Shown here in pieces: positions 35,601-43,503 of a stretch of DNA of 64,000 bases. This DNA is from Mucilaginibacter sp. PPCGB 2223 (GTDB lineage Bacteria > Bacteroidota > Bacteroidia > Sphingobacteriales > Sphingobacteriaceae). The stretch is taken from positions 124,001-188,000 of the forward strand of contig NZ_MDJS01000003.1 of NCBI RefSeq assembly GCF_001705515.1. Direction: 5' to 3'. The position numbers and the translations under genes are program-made. Position 1 is the stretch's first letter; every line of letters begins with the position of its first letter. The notes beneath the pieces are model-generated. The model was not told the DNA's origin. It did no database searches and saw only the letters and a list, made by a program, of their open reading frames with translations.

Positions 35601-35727
35601 ATTGCAGAGCGTGATAGACAATTATAAAGGCGACGATGATATTTTACCGACAGCCAAGCAAAAATTAGAAGCCCTATCAGCCGGAACTGAAGTGAAGAAA
35701 GACGACAACAAGGAGAACAAGCAATGA
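32659..35727 (+). CDS. Large exported tetratricopeptide repeat protein
   Basis: A 1022-residue protein with a signal peptide (MAKTKYLVLLVLIFTITRLK then AQQ), followed by TPR helix pairs over almost the whole length. Examples: AYFQVGRSYSKQEKYADALK, YKFRKGYAYFATNDYKNAQL, YQIGYANFKIANYPKAIKEL, YALAYAAFGGEQYKKAAIYF, YNIANVEYLKHKYKESQKTC. It is a periplasmic protein-binding scaffold. It heads a plus-strand cluster and overlaps the next gene (outer-membrane barrel) by 4 nt in an ATGA, which implies translational coupling. In proteobacterial Tol-Pal a TPR protein (CpoB/YbgF) occupies an analogous place; that comparison is inference. Confidence 0.88.
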   Translation: MAKTKYLVLLVLIFTITRLKAQQSAAFEIYRTYHAATDLMDKGEYTAAAEQFRLVEKSRLSTTNQPEFESQLSLLKENAQYYEAFCALQLNNDDAESLLVRFIKEHNENPLSKLAYFQVGRSYSKQEKYADALKWFDKVQASDLSGSEYVEYKFRKGYAYFATNDYKNAQLLFSEVKNTHSPFTEDATYYFAYISYLNKDYSIALVNFEKLKNSKKYEASYPYYITAVYFLDKRYDDVISYAIPIVNNTKQLNETEILHLIGAAYFAKADYKNSAAYYARFQDEDLGKTQNTQDDYQIGYANFKIANYPKAIKELEKLVDRKDIYSQNGSYTLGNVFLKVNNKQSARNAFLVASKLDFDPLLQEDALYEYAKLSYELDFNTQALDATRLYLKKYPKTLKLDEVKTLLAEELLNSHNYREAIDILEPIPNKTASAKEAYEKVTYYRGLEFYNERAFENAIGVFLRSLKYPVDPKIETLTVYWMAEAMYEVRKYGESVENFEKFLDMPEARNTPVYNYANYALAYAAFGGEQYKKAAIYFEKFLDGDERDKNTINDATTRIADSYFVLKSYSKALTYYNRIIDDHAPGEDYALFQRGMIQGLQGQPDAKISTLKDVLVKFPNSNYADDASFEIAYTYYLKNDGDQAKTDLMALIDKYPRSSYIPRALVTMGLIDYSAGGKDDFAIQSFKRVIQEYPSTEEAKQSLKQIEKIYTDKGDAQTFINYAATTPIGNYTTAEQENIMITAANNLYLKGDWQGTVSGVNAYFDKFPKAIYDKQAKFIRAQSLVRLNRPDEAVPDYTYILNDWTSPYTEKSLLSMSQIYIAQQKYNEAVPFLKRLETNSEYQADYGYAIDNLMLCYAEMEMADDALKYVNLVRANTKTSEEDKFRSSLYAGKAYLAKGDTTTALKELNDVVNNTKTVAAAEAKYNIANVEYLKHKYKESQKTCFDLINKLSAYDYWVTKTYILLADTYVGLKDVFQAKATLQSVIDNYKGDDDILPTAKQKLEALSAGTEVKKDDNKENKQ

Positions 35728-37541
35728 AATTAAGATATATCACCCTCATTACTGTTGCGGCGCTGTTTTGCTTTGCTGACGTAAACGCCCAAACCCCGAA
35801 TAATAAAAAGAAGACCACGGCTAAACCTGTCGCAAAAAAGCCGGCCGCCAAAGCCCCTGTGGCTGATAAAAAAGCGGCAAGCTTAGCTAAATCTCTGCCT
35901 GTAACTATTGATACCACCAAACGTGGTGGCGGCAAAACGGCAAATCCGGTTAACCCGGTTAATCCTAACAATAGTCTGTCCGAAGAAATTGTGGTAACCA
36001 CGGCCTACAAACCGGTATTAGCCGAGGCAGTGAAAATACGCCGCAATCCTGATCTGGAAGACCAGGAGCCATTTAAGGCGCCTCTGAATTATAATCCGCT
36101 GGATAAAACCCTGCAGTTGAACACCGACATCCGCCAGTTTGAGGCGATGAAAATGCCACGCGAGCAGCCTGCCGAAGTGTTTAATAACTACGCTAAGTTA
36201 GGCGGCGGTAACCTAAAAACCACCTATGGCGAATTGTATGTAAATAACGGCGGCGACCCGGGTTTGCAGTTGGGCGGCTTCCTGAAACATTTCGGCCAGT
36301 CGGGCAGCCTGTATCAGCAAAATTACAGCAAGGAAGAAGCGGGTATCTTCGGTAAGAGCATCGGCGAAAGCTCAACCCTGAGCGGCCGTGTAAATTACAG
36401 CCTGCGCAACAATTATTTTTACGGGTACAACATTATGCAGTTGCCGCCGGCCGGCCTCAATGCCGATAAACAACATTTCAGTGCCTTATCGGGCGAAGTT
36501 GAATTGGCCAAAAACACTACCGAAGAGGAAAAACAATTTATCTACGCTTTAAAGCTTGGTGGTTATACATTCAGCAACGCTTATAAGGCTAACGAGAATA
36601 ACATCGTAGTATCTGGTTACATCAACCAGATTGTTGGGCAATTTTATGCAGGTTTAAACGGCAGCATCGATTTCACTACAGTAAAAGACAGTGTGTATAA
36701 CCGCAGCAATAACCTCATCAGGGCCAATCCGTACATTAAGCTGGAAGGTGAGAATTACAAGATCGATGCCGGTGTGAAGATCGTGAGCCTGATCGGTTAC
36801 AAAAACGAGATCAATATTTTTCCGGCTGCCCGCCTGGAGTTTCAAATCGTACCTAAATATATACGCTTGTTTGCCGAAGCCAGCGGCGATGTCGACCGTT
36901 CGTCGATACGTGATTTTACCGAGGTCAACCCTTTCCTGGGCAAAAACATCAACATTCAGGATGCTATAGATCAGCTCGACCTGACCGTAGGTTTAAAAGG
37001 TATGCTTGCTCCCGGCCTGGGTTTCAAAGCGAGCATCTACCGCAACAGCGTTAAAGATATGCCACTGTTTGTAAGCGATTTTAATGCTACCCAAACCTAT
37101 AACCGTTTTAATGTGATATACGATAACGGCAAATCGCGCGTAAGCGGTTTTAATGGTGAACTGGATTATAAAGCATCTGACGATTTCGATATTTTCGGCC
37201 GGGTGGAGTTTAAAGATTACCAACTGGCATCGGAAACACAAGCCTGGAACCTGCCTAAGTTTAAACTGACTGCCGGTACGACGATCCATATCAGCAAACA
37301 GATCAATATCAACGGTTCGCTGATGTTCCGTGGCGCTACGTACGATCGTACCGGTGCGGCCAGCCAGATTGTGAATATCAACTCGTTTGCCGATATCAGC
37401 GGCGGCGCCGAGTATAAAGTGAACAACAAATTCTCGATATTTTTGCAAGCCAACAACCTGTTGAGCAATGGTTCGCAAACATGGTTGTACTATCCTAACT
37501 ATGGTTTTAATATATTTGGGGGCGTGGGCTATAAGTTTTAG
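35724..37541 (+). CDS. Outer-membrane beta-barrel protein, TonB-receptor-like
   Basis: A 605-residue protein: signal peptide (MKLRYITLITVAALFCFADV then NAQ), a Lys/Ala/Pro-rich linker (about 24-85), then SEEIVVTTAYKPVLAEAVKI, which resembles a TonB-box/plug start. The rest is alternating barrel strands (YGELYVNNGGDPGLQLGGFL, LSGRVNYSLRNNYFYGYNIM, KFSIFLQANNLLSNGSQTWL) and ends in aromatic NIFGGVGYKF, the usual C-terminal signature of outer-membrane barrels. A full plug domain is not evident and the protein is short for a TonB receptor, so it may be a structural barrel. Coupled to the upstream TPR gene. Confidence 0.82.
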   Translation: MKLRYITLITVAALFCFADVNAQTPNNKKKTTAKPVAKKPAAKAPVADKKAASLAKSLPVTIDTTKRGGGKTANPVNPVNPNNSLSEEIVVTTAYKPVLAEAVKIRRNPDLEDQEPFKAPLNYNPLDKTLQLNTDIRQFEAMKMPREQPAEVFNNYAKLGGGNLKTTYGELYVNNGGDPGLQLGGFLKHFGQSGSLYQQNYSKEEAGIFGKSIGESSTLSGRVNYSLRNNYFYGYNIMQLPPAGLNADKQHFSALSGEVELAKNTTEEEKQFIYALKLGGYTFSNAYKANENNIVVSGYINQIVGQFYAGLNGSIDFTTVKDSVYNRSNNLIRANPYIKLEGENYKIDAGVKIVSLIGYKNEINIFPAARLEFQIVPKYIRLFAEASGDVDRSSIRDFTEVNPFLGKNINIQDAIDQLDLTVGLKGMLAPGLGFKASIYRNSVKDMPLFVSDFNATQTYNRFNVIYDNGKSRVSGFNGELDYKASDDFDIFGRVEFKDYQLASETQAWNLPKFKLTAGTTIHISKQININGSLMFRGATYDRTGAASQIVNINSFADISGGAEYKVNNKFSIFLQANNLLSNGSQTWLYYPNYGFNIFGGVGYKF

Positions 37542-37580
37542 TCCTTTTGATGTTAGTTAAAATCCGTATTTTTAGCCGAA

Positions 37581-38645
37581 ATGGACATTACTGCCTTTAT
37601 TAACGACTTATTGGCCCGAGAAGGCGTGTTGATAGTACCCGGACTTGGCACCTTTAACAAGACACGGGTTGAGGGCTATTATAATAAGGATCAGCAACAC
37701 TTTTACCCGCCGACCCGGCAGATACAGTTTAAGACCGATCAAAGCGATGATAGTACGCTGGCGAACCTGATAGCCGAAGAACGCCAGATATCCGTTGCCT
37801 CGGCTAAGTATTTTATCGAAAAATTTGTAACCCATATTTTAGAGCAGGCCGGCACAGGCAGCGTGCCCTTTGGTAATATGGGCGCATTCAGCACCCGCAG
37901 GGGGTCGCTTATTTTTACCCCGAGCGAATTGAACGAAACTGATGAAATGTTTTACGGGCTCGCACCTGTACGATTGAAACGAAACAGTTCGTTCAGGCAG
38001 CAGCAAGCTGCGTTTGTACCGCCACCAAAACCAGCCGAACCACCTCCAGCCCCGGTACCCGAACCCATGCCTGTTATTCCGCAGCCCGAACCTGTTGAAG
38101 AACCCGCAGAACCCGGGCCTGTTGAAGAAGAATACATTGAAGAGGAAGAGGCAGAGCATCACAGGGTTAATATCTGGCTGGTACTGGCCTTAATTATTGT
38201 AGTTATCGGTGTTGCCATTATCGGCATTTACATTTATAAACCTGCACTTTTCAGCCGTTTCAAACCAATTCTGGGCAAGCTATCGCACAAAACGGCCCCG
38301 GCACCAGCAATATCTACGGCCGACTCGCTGAAACGTGCGCAACAGGCCCAAAAAGATATAGGCATTGTACATACTGTACCTTCGTTGCAAAAAGACAGCG
38401 TCGGCACGGACACCTTCCGGATTGTTGTGGGTTCGTGGCAAGGTTTAAAAAAGGCAACGCAGGACGCAGAAGACCATACCAAACAAGGTATAAATGCCGA
38501 GGTGCATCGGTCAGGCGGCAAATATCAGGTTACAGTAGCAACCTTTAACAACAATGATTCGGCAAAAGCAGCGTTACCTGTTTTTAAAGAAAAACTAAAA
38601 AAACAGGACATCCGTATACAAACTTATCCATTTAAAAAACCATGA
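37581..38645 (+). CDS. HU-like (CCDC81-type) / SPOR domain membrane protein
   Basis: A 354-residue protein with three parts. Residues 1-125 look like the HU-related CCDC81 domains of Bacteroidetes: FINDLLAREGVLIVPGLGTF, then LIAEERQISVASAKYFIEKF and GNMGAFSTRRGSLIFTPSE. A Pro/Glu-rich linker leads to one membrane helix (WLVLALIIVVIGVAIIGIYI, about 195-215). The last ~75 residues are a SPOR domain: FRIVVGSWQGLKKATQDAED, then YQVTVATFNNNDSAKAALPV. SPOR domains bind denuded septal peptidoglycan, so this protein should sit at division sites. It overlaps exbB by 4 nt (ATGA). A TTTG-N17-TATTTTTAG promoter-like pair (37546-37575) ends just before the start. Confidence 0.85.
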   Translation: MDITAFINDLLAREGVLIVPGLGTFNKTRVEGYYNKDQQHFYPPTRQIQFKTDQSDDSTLANLIAEERQISVASAKYFIEKFVTHILEQAGTGSVPFGNMGAFSTRRGSLIFTPSELNETDEMFYGLAPVRLKRNSSFRQQQAAFVPPPKPAEPPPAPVPEPMPVIPQPEPVEEPAEPGPVEEEYIEEEEAEHHRVNIWLVLALIIVVIGVAIIGIYIYKPALFSRFKPILGKLSHKTAPAPAISTADSLKRAQQAQKDIGIVHTVPSLQKDSVGTDTFRIVVGSWQGLKKATQDAEDHTKQGINAEVHRSGGKYQVTVATFNNNDSAKAALPVFKEKLKKQDIRIQTYPFKKP

Positions 38646-39352
38646 TGTTATTATTATTGCAAGCAACCGATACCGTAAATAAAGTTGTAGATACGGTAGC
38701 CAAAGCCGCGCTGCCGGCACAAATGCCCCAGGAAGAGATCCGCTTTGGCGATCTGCTGGTTAAAGGCGGCTGGGTATTACTACCTATCGGCCTGCTGTTC
38801 GTGCTGGCGCTGGTTATATTTTTCGAGCGTTATTTTACCATCCGCAAGGCAGCTAAAAGCGAAGCCGACCTGATGGCAAACGTACGCTCAAGCGTTATAT
38901 CCGGCAACCTTGAAGCGGCGATAGCTATTTGTAAAAACAGCAATACCCCATTGGGCCGCATGTTGCAAAAAGGTTTGTTGCGCATCGGCCGCCCGATAAA
39001 GGATATCGAAGGCGCTGTTGAGAATATCGGTAAGCTTGAAGTATCCAAGCTGGAAAGGAATATACCGATTATTGGTATTGTGGCGGGTATTGCGCCAATG
39101 TTCGGCTTTTTGGGAACAATTTGGGGCGTGATCAAGATATTTTATGATATCTCCAAAACCGATAACATCAGCATGGGTGTTATTTCGGGCGGTTTGTATG
39201 TAAAGATGGTAACCTCGGCAGCGGGTTTACTGGTAGGTATCATCGCTTATGTGCTGTACAATATTTTAAATATCATGGTCGATAAAGTGATCCTGAAACT
39301 GGAAACAGATGCCATCGAGTTTATCGACCTGTTAGAAGAACCGAGCAAATGA
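38642..39352 (+). CDS. exbB: MotA/TolQ/ExbB proton channel family protein
   Basis: A 236-residue inner-membrane channel protein with three helices: GGWVLLPIGLLFVLALVIFF, then after the long cytoplasmic loop IPIIGIVAGIAPMFGFLGTI and AAGLLVGIIAYVLYNILNIM. The MotA_ExbB core is LERNIPIIGIVAGIAPMFGF followed by LGTIWGVIKIF. With ExbD it forms the proton-driven motor that energises a TonB- or TolA-like protein. It overlaps the SPOR gene and exbD by 4 nt each, so all are translationally coupled. It may be functionally TolQ rather than ExbB. Confidence 0.92.
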   Translation: MMLLLLQATDTVNKVVDTVAKAALPAQMPQEEIRFGDLLVKGGWVLLPIGLLFVLALVIFFERYFTIRKAAKSEADLMANVRSSVISGNLEAAIAICKNSNTPLGRMLQKGLLRIGRPIKDIEGAVENIGKLEVSKLERNIPIIGIVAGIAPMFGFLGTIWGVIKIFYDISKTDNISMGVISGGLYVKMVTSAAGLLVGIIAYVLYNILNIMVDKVILKLETDAIEFIDLLEEPSK

Positions 39353-39747
39353 ATTTAAGAACACGACATAAAAGGCATTCGGCCGAGGTGCATACTTCAG
39401 CAATGAACGATATTATGTTCTTCCTGCTGCTGTTCTTCCTTATTGCCTCTACGGTTACCAATCCAAACGTGATCAAGCTGATGCTGCCCAAATCGGCTTC
39501 GGGGAAATCGGTATCCAAAAAAACCATCACGGTATCGGTAACCAAAGAGCTGAAATATTTTGTAGATAGAAAAGAAGTGCAGGAAGCCGACCTTGACAAG
39601 ACGTTATCCGAATACAAAAAGTTAGCAACCGAACTTACTATCGTTTTATATGTCGACCGTACCGTAGCTATCCAAAATGTAGTATCGGTAATGGATGTGG
39701 CACAAAAACTGAATATCAAGCTGGTGTTAGCCACCGAGCCTAAATAA
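39349..39747 (+). CDS. exbD: ExbD/TolR family biopolymer transport protein
   Basis: A 132-residue protein with a short cytoplasmic start, one membrane helix carrying the proton-binding Asp (SAMNDIMFFLLLFFLIASTV) and a periplasmic domain (KKTITVSVTKELKYFVDRKE, LATELTIVLYVDRTVAIQNV, VVSVMDVAQKLNIKLVLATE), which is the usual ExbD/TolR swap domain. Pairs with the preceding ExbB. The gene begins in an ATGA overlap, and only 3 nt separate it from the TonB-like gene. Confidence 0.93.
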   Translation: MNLRTRHKRHSAEVHTSAMNDIMFFLLLFFLIASTVTNPNVIKLMLPKSASGKSVSKKTITVSVTKELKYFVDRKEVQEADLDKTLSEYKKLATELTIVLYVDRTVAIQNVVSVMDVAQKLNIKLVLATEPK

Positions 39748-39750
39748 TAC

Positions 39751-40545
39751 ATGGAGTACAGGGAAAGTAATTATCCGAAGGCATTTGCCGCTACCACGGT
39801 CATCGTAGCCATCCTGTTTGCGCTGTGCTACCTGCTTACCATTGGTATGCCCATGCAGCAGCCCGAAGGTACCGGTGGTATTTTGGTGAACTACGGCACC
39901 ACCGACGAGGGCAGCGGTAACGATATCAGCAGCCTGGAAGACCCGTCGCAATCAGAAAAAACGAGCCATAACAGGCCCGATAAAACTACGCCCAACCCTA
40001 CCGATAAGTCGGAATCTGAAAACAGCAATAAAAACATCGTCACCCAAAATACCGAGGATGCACCGGTGGTGAATGCCAACGATAAAAAGCCGAGCAATAC
40101 GGTATCTACCGAGCAAAAGACCGCGCCCCAGCATGTTGTCGATCAGCGGGCGATCTACAAAGGTGCGACTCATACTTCCGGGAACGGCGGCGGAGACGGT
40201 ACCTCAAATAAAATCGGCAACCAGGGCAGCATTAACGGCTCAACCCTGAGCGATAACTACGGACCGGGTGGCTCAGGTACCGGCTTAAACATGCCGCACT
40301 GGGGTTTTGTGAGCCCGCCGGATGTGAGCAACATCCACAGGGTTCCCGGTACTGTGGTGATAGACTTTATAGTCGACCCTGAAGGTAACGTGTTGCAGGC
40401 CTCGTCGAACAGGCAACAAACCCGCGCCACGCTCGACCTGATACAAAGCTGTATCGATGCCATCAAGCGTACAAAATTCCATTCGTCGACCCCGGTTACA
40501 GGGAATACCCCAGGCCAGTACAGGTGGGTATTTAAAGTGGATTAG
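39751..40545 (+). CDS. TonB/TolA-like energy transducer
   Basis: A 264-residue protein. One N-terminal membrane helix (FAATTVIVAILFALCYLLTI, about 10-30) is followed by a long hydrophilic, Asn/Thr/Pro-rich periplasmic spacer (about 60-170). A compact C-terminal domain comes last (WGFVSPPDVSNIHRVPGTVV, IDFIVDPEGNVLQASSNRQQ, IDAIKRTKFHSSTPVTG, QYRWVFKVD). The last domain follows the TonB_C pattern of beta-alpha-beta-beta but without the canonical YP segment. It would couple the ExbB/ExbD motor to an outer-membrane partner, most simply the barrel or TPR protein encoded upstream. Confidence 0.83.
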   Translation: MEYRESNYPKAFAATTVIVAILFALCYLLTIGMPMQQPEGTGGILVNYGTTDEGSGNDISSLEDPSQSEKTSHNRPDKTTPNPTDKSESENSNKNIVTQNTEDAPVVNANDKKPSNTVSTEQKTAPQHVVDQRAIYKGATHTSGNGGGDGTSNKIGNQGSINGSTLSDNYGPGGSGTGLNMPHWGFVSPPDVSNIHRVPGTVVIDFIVDPEGNVLQASSNRQQTRATLDLIQSCIDAIKRTKFHSSTPVTGNTPGQYRWVFKVD

Positions 40546-40552
40546 CAGGGGT

Positions 40553-40672
40553 CAATAGTCAATGGACCATAGTCTATTGTTTAACTTGCAAACATTTCCT
40601 TGTAATATCTTATACTTCGCGCTCATCGTATAACTTTGCACTATGGACTATCAACTATAGTCTATGGACTAA
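40553..40672. repeat. CTATGGAC/GTCAATAG low-complexity spacer repeats
   Basis: GTCAATAGTCAATGGACCAT (40553-40572) and CACTATGGACTATCAACT followed by ATAGTCTATGGACTA (40640-40672) are variants of the same GACTAT words, repeated in both orientations. They flank the folC promoter. Confidence 0.5.
40631..40638 (+). promoter_or_regulatory. -7 box for folC
   Basis: TAACTTTG, perfect TAnnTTTG, 37 nt before the folC ATG, which suggests folC has its own promoter although it follows the exbBD cluster. Confidence 0.4.
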
Positions 40673-40675
40673 AAA

Positions 40676-41965
40676 ATGACCTACGCCCAAACCATCGATT
40701 ACCTGTATAACCAACTACCCATGTTTACCCGTGTTGGCGCTTCGGCATTCAAAGCCGATCTGACCAATACTTATGCTTTGTGCGGCAGGATCGACAACCC
40801 GCAGCATAAGTTTAAGAGCATACATATAGGCGGCACTAACGGCAAAGGCTCAACATCGCACATGCTGGCGGCAATTTTGCAAACAGCAGGTTATAAAACC
40901 GGGTTATATACCTCGCCCCATCTAAAAGATTTTCGCGAACGTATCCGTGTAAACGGGCAAATGATATCCGAACAAACGGTTGTCGATTTTGTGCAGCAGC
41001 ACCAGCCGGATTTTGATGAGATACAGCCTTCATTTTTTGAAATGACTGTTGCTTTAGCTTTTGATATTTTTGCAAAGGAGAAAGTCGATATCGCCGTTGT
41101 GGAGGTTGGTTTGGGAGGTCGACTGGATAGCACCAATGTCATCTCCCCGCTCCTGTCGGTAATTACCAATATCGGTTGGGACCATATGAATATGCTGGGC
41201 GATACCCTGCCGCTCATCGCAGGGGAAAAAGCGGGAATCATTAAAACCAATACGCCAGTCATTATCGGCGAATATCAGGAAGAAGTGGCCGGTGTATTCG
41301 TTGCGAAAGCAAAGGAGAAAAATGCGAAATTGGTATTTGCTTCGAAGGAGTTTAAAGTTGAAAGTTTAAAGTCAAAAGCACCAAATAGTATTGATCTTGT
41401 CATAACTCACAACTCACAACCCACAACTCACAACCTACAGCTCGACCTGCCCGGTTCCTACCAAACCAAAAATGTAAAAACCGTTTTGGCTGCGGTTGAC
41501 GAACTGCGTAAACAAGGTTTTGTTATCAGCGATGCGCATATCGCGGAAGCACTGAAACAAGTAAAAACCCTGACCGGCCTGCGCGGGCGCTGGGATACCT
41601 TAAGTACCAATCCGTTGGTGATATGCGATACCGGCCATAACCCCGATGGCATTGCCGAAGTGATGAAGAATATCGCGGCAACGCCTTACCAGCAACTCCA
41701 TTTTGTTTTAGGTATGGTGAACGATAAAGATCACAGCAAAGTGCTCGATATGCTGCCTGAAGATGCGATATACTACTTCTGCAAACCTGACATACCGCGG
41801 GGATTGGAAGCAGAGAGCTTAAAGCAGAAAGCCGAAAGCTTTGGATTGCAAGGATCGGTTTATGCAAGCGTTCCCGAAGCTTTTAAGGCTGCCAAACAAG
41901 CCGCAAAGCCCGATGATCTGGTGTTTGTTGGCGGGAGTACTTTTGTGGTGGCAGAGGTGGTGTAG
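40676..41965 (+). CDS. folC: Bifunctional folylpolyglutamate / dihydrofolate synthase
   Basis: A 429-residue Mur-ligase-fold enzyme that adds glutamate to folates. P-loop HIGGTNGKGSTSHMLAAILQ (about 49-66), YTSPHLKDFRERIRVNG, VEVGLGGRLDSTNV, ITNIGWDHMNMLGDTLPLIA, EKAGIIKT, LRGRWDTLSTNPLVICDTGH with NPDGI, and VFVGGSTFVVAEV at the end. Odd: three low-complexity DNA tracts resembling intergenic spacers lie in frame. They are at 41351-41378 (AAAGTTGAAAGTTTAAAGTC), 41401-41440 (ACTCACAAC words, encoding ITHNSQPTTHNLQ) and 41808-41841 (AGCTTAAAGCAGAAAGCC). They fall between core motifs, so the enzyme is probably still active. Confidence 0.93.
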   Translation: MTYAQTIDYLYNQLPMFTRVGASAFKADLTNTYALCGRIDNPQHKFKSIHIGGTNGKGSTSHMLAAILQTAGYKTGLYTSPHLKDFRERIRVNGQMISEQTVVDFVQQHQPDFDEIQPSFFEMTVALAFDIFAKEKVDIAVVEVGLGGRLDSTNVISPLLSVITNIGWDHMNMLGDTLPLIAGEKAGIIKTNTPVIIGEYQEEVAGVFVAKAKEKNAKLVFASKEFKVESLKSKAPNSIDLVITHNSQPTTHNLQLDLPGSYQTKNVKTVLAAVDELRKQGFVISDAHIAEALKQVKTLTGLRGRWDTLSTNPLVICDTGHNPDGIAEVMKNIAATPYQQLHFVLGMVNDKDHSKVLDMLPEDAIYYFCKPDIPRGLEAESLKQKAESFGLQGSVYASVPEAFKAAKQAAKPDDLVFVGGSTFVVAEVV

Positions 41966-41983
41966 GTTTGTATTAAAAAAAAC

Positions 41984-42077
41984 TGTCATTTCGAGCGATA
42001 GTGAGAAATCTTCTACTACAGAAAAGTATACGGCAAACCTGTCCGTAGCAGAAGATCTCTCCTAAGTCGAGATGACA
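41984..42077. repeat. Long imperfect palindrome of the TGTCATTTCGA family
   Basis: A 94-bp element whose ends TGTCATTTCGA and TCGAGATGACA pair with one wobble; further in, AGAAATCTTCT pairs with AGAAGATCTCT. It lies between convergent folC and the PBP4 gene and could stop transcription from both sides. The type is very common in Bacteroidetes spacers. Confidence 0.75.
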
Positions 42078-42108
42078 AGATAGAAAACTACTCACTATTC
42101 ACCACTCA

Positions 42109-43503
42109 CTACTTCAACTCATCCAATACCTTAAACATCTTTTGTTTGATGCCCGAGGTACTGCCGTTATAATTATTTACCATGATCGAAAAGCAATACT
42201 CACGCCCATCTTTCGAGGTTTGAAAACCGGCATAGGTCAGCACATTATTGATACTGCCACTTTTCATTTTAGTGTTATTGTAGGTAGGCAGGCTTTCATA
42301 AAAATCGGGAAACCAGGGCATGGCTTTAGCCGATTGCAGGATAGTGGCCATCGTGAGCGTAGTTACCCTGTCGCCGGGTGAAAGGCCGCTGCCGTCGACG
42401 ATGTTTAACGAATGCGGATCGATGCCTTTGGCTTTCCAGAACTCATGCTCCACCTCTACCCCACTGGCTGTTGTTACCGGTTTACCCGATGCCAGAGCGA
42501 TGGTTTTGAGCAACTGCTCGGCGTACAGGTTGATGCTTTTTTGGTTGAGCCAGTAAATGATCCGGCTCAGTTTGGGAGAATTGTAACTCACCAGCAAAGT
42601 ACCGCCGGCAGGTGGTTGTAGTAAAGTACGTACCGATACCGGGCCGCCACCTACATCGATGCCCAATCGTTTAAGTGTGTCCGCCAGCCTGAAAGCTGCG
42701 TCATACGCCGGGTCGGGTACGGCAACCGATATACTTTTCTTGCTTTGATCCTGGGCATAGGTACCACGCAAGTACATTATGTTATTATCCACAGGTAAAA
42801 ACGCGTACGACCGGTCGCCGGTGCCCGCCTCGGCATTAGTCAGTTCGCTTTTGATATTGAGGTAAGGCACTTCCGGTACGGTTCTCAATACACCAACCGC
42901 CGAGCCAACGCTGCCTGTTTTAAGCTTGATATCGAATTGGTTTTCGCGCCAGCAAAGGCCCGAAGTGCCCGCGCCGTAATAATTGCCGATATCCTGCCAT
43001 ATCCAGCCATCGGGGATAGATGCCGTGCCAAAAGCTGAATCGTCGGCGATAATACGACCGTTGATATGTTTAATACCTGTTTTCCGTATGGCATCAACCC
43101 ACAAACTTAACACGGCGTTTTCCCGTGTTTCGGGATAACGCCAGCTGCCCAGAGTAGGGTCGCCGCTGCCTTTGATGACCAGGTCGCCGCTGAGGGTACC
43201 ATTATCGATCGTACCTAAATAATTAAGGTTAGTGGTATATTGGTAATCCTTACCTAAAATATTAAAGGCTGTGATCGTTGTAATAGTTTTAAGCGTAGAC
43301 GCCGTTGCCAGGCCCATATACGGGTTGACGGTAAAGACCTGTTCGCCGGTTTTGGCGTCGAGCACCGTTAACGATATCGAGGCGTAACGGCTCTGGCTAT
43401 CCTGTTGCAGCTTATTGAACGCGTTTTGCAGGCGTACCTGCAAATTTTGCGCACCTGCATGTAATCCTAAAAAACAAAGACTAAGTAGTGCTAACTTCTT
43501 CAT
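42109..43503 (-). CDS. dacB: D-alanyl-D-alanine carboxypeptidase/endopeptidase (PBP4, class C)
   Basis: A 464-residue exported PBP4-type protein: signal peptide MKKLALLSLCFLGLHAGAQ. Active-site motifs: SxxK in LATASTLKTITTITAF (Ser about residue 69), SxN in KSINLYAEQLLKTIAL, and KSG in NTKMKSGSINNVLTYAG, which replaces KTG as in other PBP4s. The large insert domain between SxxK and SxN is present (GDLVIKGSGDPTLGSWRYPE, DDSAFGTASIPDGWIWQDIG). It trims or cuts peptidoglycan cross-links in the periplasm. Its start overlaps the end of the amino acid permease gene by 23 nt, on the same strand. Confidence 0.93.
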   Translation of the reverse strand: MKKLALLSLCFLGLHAGAQNLQVRLQNAFNKLQQDSQSRYASISLTVLDAKTGEQVFTVNPYMGLATASTLKTITTITAFNILGKDYQYTTNLNYLGTIDNGTLSGDLVIKGSGDPTLGSWRYPETRENAVLSLWVDAIRKTGIKHINGRIIADDSAFGTASIPDGWIWQDIGNYYGAGTSGLCWRENQFDIKLKTGSVGSAVGVLRTVPEVPYLNIKSELTNAEAGTGDRSYAFLPVDNNIMYLRGTYAQDQSKKSISVAVPDPAYDAAFRLADTLKRLGIDVGGGPVSVRTLLQPPAGGTLLVSYNSPKLSRIIYWLNQKSINLYAEQLLKTIALASGKPVTTASGVEVEHEFWKAKGIDPHSLNIVDGSGLSPGDRVTTLTMATILQSAKAMPWFPDFYESLPTYNNTKMKSGSINNVLTYAGFQTSKDGREYCFSIMVNNYNGSTSGIKQKMFKVLDELK

